NCBI GenBank assembly: GCA_002840275.1
Contig: PHAB01000017.1
Location: forward strand, 1-64,000
DNA length: 64,000 nucleotides
Direction of reading: 5' to 3'
Source: Firmicutes bacterium HGW-Firmicutes-14
GTDB taxonomy: Bacteria; Bacillota; Thermincolia; Thermincolales; UBA2595
Below are positions 61,628 to 64,000 of this stretch, one piece after another. The notes under the pieces are model-generated. The model saw nothing but the letters and a program-made list of their open reading frames with translations, did not search any database and was not told the DNA's origin. A program made the translations under genes and the position numbers. Every line of letters starts with the position of its first letter. The first letter of the stretch is position 1.

Positions 61628-62731
61628 TTGTATCCTCGGAAAAAATCTCCGGATATCCTGTTGTTTACGGCAATTATCATGCTGCTGGGTCTGGGGGTTA
61701 TCATGGTTTACAGCGCCAGTCAGGTCACGGCTTTTGAAAGACTGGACGATACCTTCTATTACCTTAAGAAACAGATGGTTTGGGCGCTGCTTGGCTTAAC
61801 GGCCATGGTCTCGGTGATGAAGATAGACTATTGGAGATACAAAAAACTGGCTGTTCCTTTCCTGGTGATAGCCTTTCTTCTCCTGATCACGGTTTTGCTT
61901 CCCGGCATAGGCACGAGTGTCAAAGGAGCGCAGCGCTGGCTGGCTGTCGGTCCGATGAGAATACAGCCTTCCGAGGTAATAAAACTGTCCCTGGTTGTTT
62001 TTATGGCCTATGGGCTGTCCAGATACCGTGACCGGCTCAGGTCTTTTGTGACAGGACTTCTTCCGTTTCTGCTAATATTGGCTGTTGCATGTATTCTGAT
62101 TTTGCTGCAGCCGGACCTGGGGACAGCGGTTTCGGTTGCCGGTACGGTCTACATTATGCTTTTTGCTGCCGGGGCAAGGGGTAAACACCTCTTATACCTG
62201 GCTTTCGCCGGAATAGCGGCAGTTGCCCTGGCAATTATTCTGGAACCATATCGGATGAGCCGGTTTATGGCATTCCTTGACCCCTGGGCAGATCCGCGGG
62301 GGACCGGTTTCCATATTATCCAGTCTCTATATGCCCTGGGGTCGGGCGGCCTGTTTGGATTGGGACTGGGGCAGAGCCACCAAAAGTTTTTTTATCTGCC
62401 GGAACAGCATACAGATTTTATCTTTGCGGTTTTGGGGGAAGAACTTGGGTTCTTCGGTGGTTCCCTCGTGATTCTGCTGTTTCTGGTTTTTATCTGGAGG
62501 GGGTTCAAAATAGCCCTCAGCACCGGTGACCCCTTTGCCAGCCTGCTGGCTGTGGGAATTACATCAATGATAGCTCTCCAGGCAATCATTAACATCGGTG
62601 TTGTTACCGGGTCACTGCCTGTAACCGGGATACCTCTGCCCTTCATCAGTTTTGGAGGTTCTTCCCTGGTGTTTACCCTGACAGGTATTGGTGTTCTTCT
62701 GAATATTTCCAGATATACGTCATATCGTTAA
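61628..62731 (+). CDS. ftsW: SEDS peptidoglycan polymerase (SpoVE/FtsW)
   Basis: A 367-residue protein with ten membrane helices, a lipid II polymerase of the SEDS family. Diagnostic segments are GLGVIMVYSAS, KGAQRWLAVGPMRIQPSEVIKL, LQPDLGTAV, the QSLYALGSGGLFGLGLG run and the C-terminal GIPLPFISFGGSSL. In Clostridia this position holds FtsW/SpoVE, with SpoVD as the likely partner, so it may act in both septation and cortex synthesis. TTG 61628 follows AAGGAGG. Confidence 0.9.
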   Translation: MYPRKKSPDILLFTAIIMLLGLGVIMVYSASQVTAFERLDDTFYYLKKQMVWALLGLTAMVSVMKIDYWRYKKLAVPFLVIAFLLLITVLLPGIGTSVKGAQRWLAVGPMRIQPSEVIKLSLVVFMAYGLSRYRDRLRSFVTGLLPFLLILAVACILILLQPDLGTAVSVAGTVYIMLFAAGARGKHLLYLAFAGIAAVALAIILEPYRMSRFMAFLDPWADPRGTGFHIIQSLYALGSGGLFGLGLGQSHQKFFYLPEQHTDFIFAVLGEELGFFGGSLVILLFLVFIWRGFKIALSTGDPFASLLAVGITSMIALQAIINIGVVTGSLPVTGIPLPFISFGGSSLVFTLTGIGVLLNISRYTSYR

Positions 62732-62833
62732 GCTTGAAATTCTTTTTCAATGATATATAATAAGAATGTTTGCAGTAATAAATATGAGGACTTCTGAACT
62801 TCGGGAAATTCAGAAACGGCGGGGGGAAGTCAT

Positions 62834-63943
62834 GTGCGGGTTGTAATAACCGGCGGCGGAACGGGTGGACACATATATCCCGCCCTTGCCGTCGCCAGGG
62901 GAATCAGGGAAAAGAATAACGAGGCCGAGATACTCTTTGTCGGGACCGCCCGGGGTATGGAGGCAGATATAATCCCCCGGGAAGGCTATAGTTTCAGGAC
63001 TGTTACTGTGGAAGGCCTGACCAGAAAAGTATCCCTTCGGGCAGTCCTGACCCTGCTGAAAACCGGCCGGGGTCTCTGGGAATCCTTCAGGATTTTGAAG
63101 GAATTCCGCCCGGATATAGTTATCGGCACCGGTGGTTATGTCTGCGGACCGGTGGTCATGGCGGCCGTATTGCTGAAAATCCCCACCCTCATCCATGAAC
63201 AGAACGCCTATCCGGGAGTGACCAATAAACTGCTGGCCAGAATGGCAGACAAAGTGGCAGTTACCTTTCATGAATCTATAAAGTATTTCACCCCCAAAGC
63301 AGACATTGAAGTGACCGGCCTTCCTATCCGGCCGGAAATCCTGACTTCCAACAGGGAAAAAAGCCGTGTGGCAATGGGGTTGAAGGATGACAGGTTTACT
63401 GTGCTGGTAGTGGGGGGCAGCCGGGGAGCCCGGAACATAAACCGGGCCATGACCGGAGTAATTGCCCGGGCTTGTGGAAATGCTGATATACATTTGATAC
63501 ACATGACAGGTGAGACAGGTTACCGGGAGACTGTGAGCAGCCTCGAAGCAAGGAGTATCAACCCCGGCAGTTGTGGAAACATTAATGTGACCCCGTACAT
63601 ATATAATATGGAAGAGGTCCTGGCAGCTGCCGATCTGATGGTCTGCCGGGCCGGGGCGACAACAATTGCGGAAATTACTGCCAGGGGACTGCCGGCAGTC
63701 CTGGTGCCATATCCATATGCATCGGAAAACCACCAGGAATACAATGCCAGGGCTCTGGAAAAAAACGGTGCGGCCGTAATGGTTCTTGACCGTGAATTAA
63801 CTGGGGACAGGTTGTGGGATTTGCTGACCAACCTGTCCAAAGACAGGGCGGGACTCGAAAAAATGGCTTCCAGATCGCTGCAGATGGGCAGGCCGGAAGC
63901 ATTAAATCACATTCTTCAGATTGTTGACGGGCTGATCAGGTAA
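62834..63943 (+). CDS. murG: UDP-GlcNAc:lipid I N-acetylglucosaminyltransferase MurG
   Basis: A 369-residue GT28 enzyme that makes lipid II on the inner membrane face. It has the N-terminal GGGTGGHIYPALAVA, then GTGGYVCGP, HEQNAYPGVTNKLL, the donor-site GGSRGARNIN, and CRAGATTIAEITARGLPAVL. GTG 62834 follows GGGGGGAAG; the gap after the SEDS gene (102 bases) is larger than its neighbours. After the stop, 63944-64000 shows nothing recognisable. Confidence 0.95.
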   Translation: MRVVITGGGTGGHIYPALAVARGIREKNNEAEILFVGTARGMEADIIPREGYSFRTVTVEGLTRKVSLRAVLTLLKTGRGLWESFRILKEFRPDIVIGTGGYVCGPVVMAAVLLKIPTLIHEQNAYPGVTNKLLARMADKVAVTFHESIKYFTPKADIEVTGLPIRPEILTSNREKSRVAMGLKDDRFTVLVVGGSRGARNINRAMTGVIARACGNADIHLIHMTGETGYRETVSSLEARSINPGSCGNINVTPYIYNMEEVLAAADLMVCRAGATTIAEITARGLPAVLVPYPYASENHQEYNARALEKNGAAVMVLDRELTGDRLWDLLTNLSKDRAGLEKMASRSLQMGRPEALNHILQIVDGLIR

Positions 63944-64000
63944 TTTATTTTTTCTCAATTTTTGGACATGCCTGTTGTGCTGTTATCACAATCAAAATTA

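Noticed and set aside
62810-63733. A 307-codon minus-strand frame opposite murG
   Set aside because: It is a shadow of murG, whose motifs and ribosome-binding site are clear; the opposite product is rich in His, Gly and Pro and resembles nothing known.

Overview
The window looks like a chromosome segment of an endospore-forming, anaerobic-type member of the Clostridia (Firmicutes). I infer a Peptococcaceae, Desulfotomaculum or Thermincola-like relative. The reasons are the spore genes (splB, gerW, spoVD and a spoVE/ftsW-type gene), an S-layer protein with three SLH domains, strong AGGAGG ribosome-binding sites with frequent GTG and TTG starts, and a Firmicute-type dcw cluster whose MurE carries the meso-diaminopimelate motif DNPR. 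The genus is an inference and was not tested.

Layout. Bases 1-4260 are a mobile-element graveyard: a small zinc-ribbon protein, a fragment of an RHS polymorphic-toxin gene, a 3.2-kb Tn402/Tn7-like (tni) element with TGTCGC termini, and an IS256 transposase remnant. Two related terminator hairpins flank the block. From 4.4 to 13 kb lie spore photoproduct lyase, a 1138-residue S-layer protein, a D,D-carboxypeptidase and a chemotaxis receptor. At 13.0-13.4 kb there are two long palindromes with no gene. From 13.5 to 20.9 kb lie a Na/phosphate cotransporter and a BlaI/M56-controlled operon encoding an FtrD-like protein, a Cys/Gly-rich membrane-anchored protein and a MacB/FtsX-type ABC transporter. 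From 21 to 24 kb: carbonic anhydrase, a LysE exporter, an AbrB/RelE toxin-antitoxin pair with tandem 8-bp repeats in its leader, and the ytfI-gerW pair.

From 24.2 to 36.2 kb is a carbohydrate region. Phosphomannomutase/phosphoglucomutase, GalE and GalU should supply sugar nucleotides. After a probable structured RNA come DUF4912, a GH57-GT4 fusion, a nucleotidyltransferase fused to a degenerate phosphomannomutase, and a GH15 glucoamylase, which together suggest alpha-glucan synthesis and turnover. From 36.3 to 51.5 kb are an ABC-2 exporter, a YdcF protein, SfsA, NagA, DgkA, a MetE-like protein, the NfeD-FloA pair, a RavA/ViaA-like MoxR-VWA pair, a HisJ-type phosphatase and a YdjM-type membrane protein. 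From 51.5 kb to the end lie a third long palindrome, a MraZ operator and the dcw cluster mraZ-rsmH-ftsL-spoVD-murE-murF-mraY-murD-spoVE/ftsW-murG.

The best candidates for something undescribed are the BlaI/M56-FtrD-MacB operon with its paired TACTA-N7-TAGTA operators, the structured RNA near 27.8-28.1 kb, the alpha-glucan cluster with its fused and degenerate enzymes, and the three long branched palindromes. No search or folding calculation was run. Family names rest on motif recognition, and promoters, operators and RNA calls are pattern-based.
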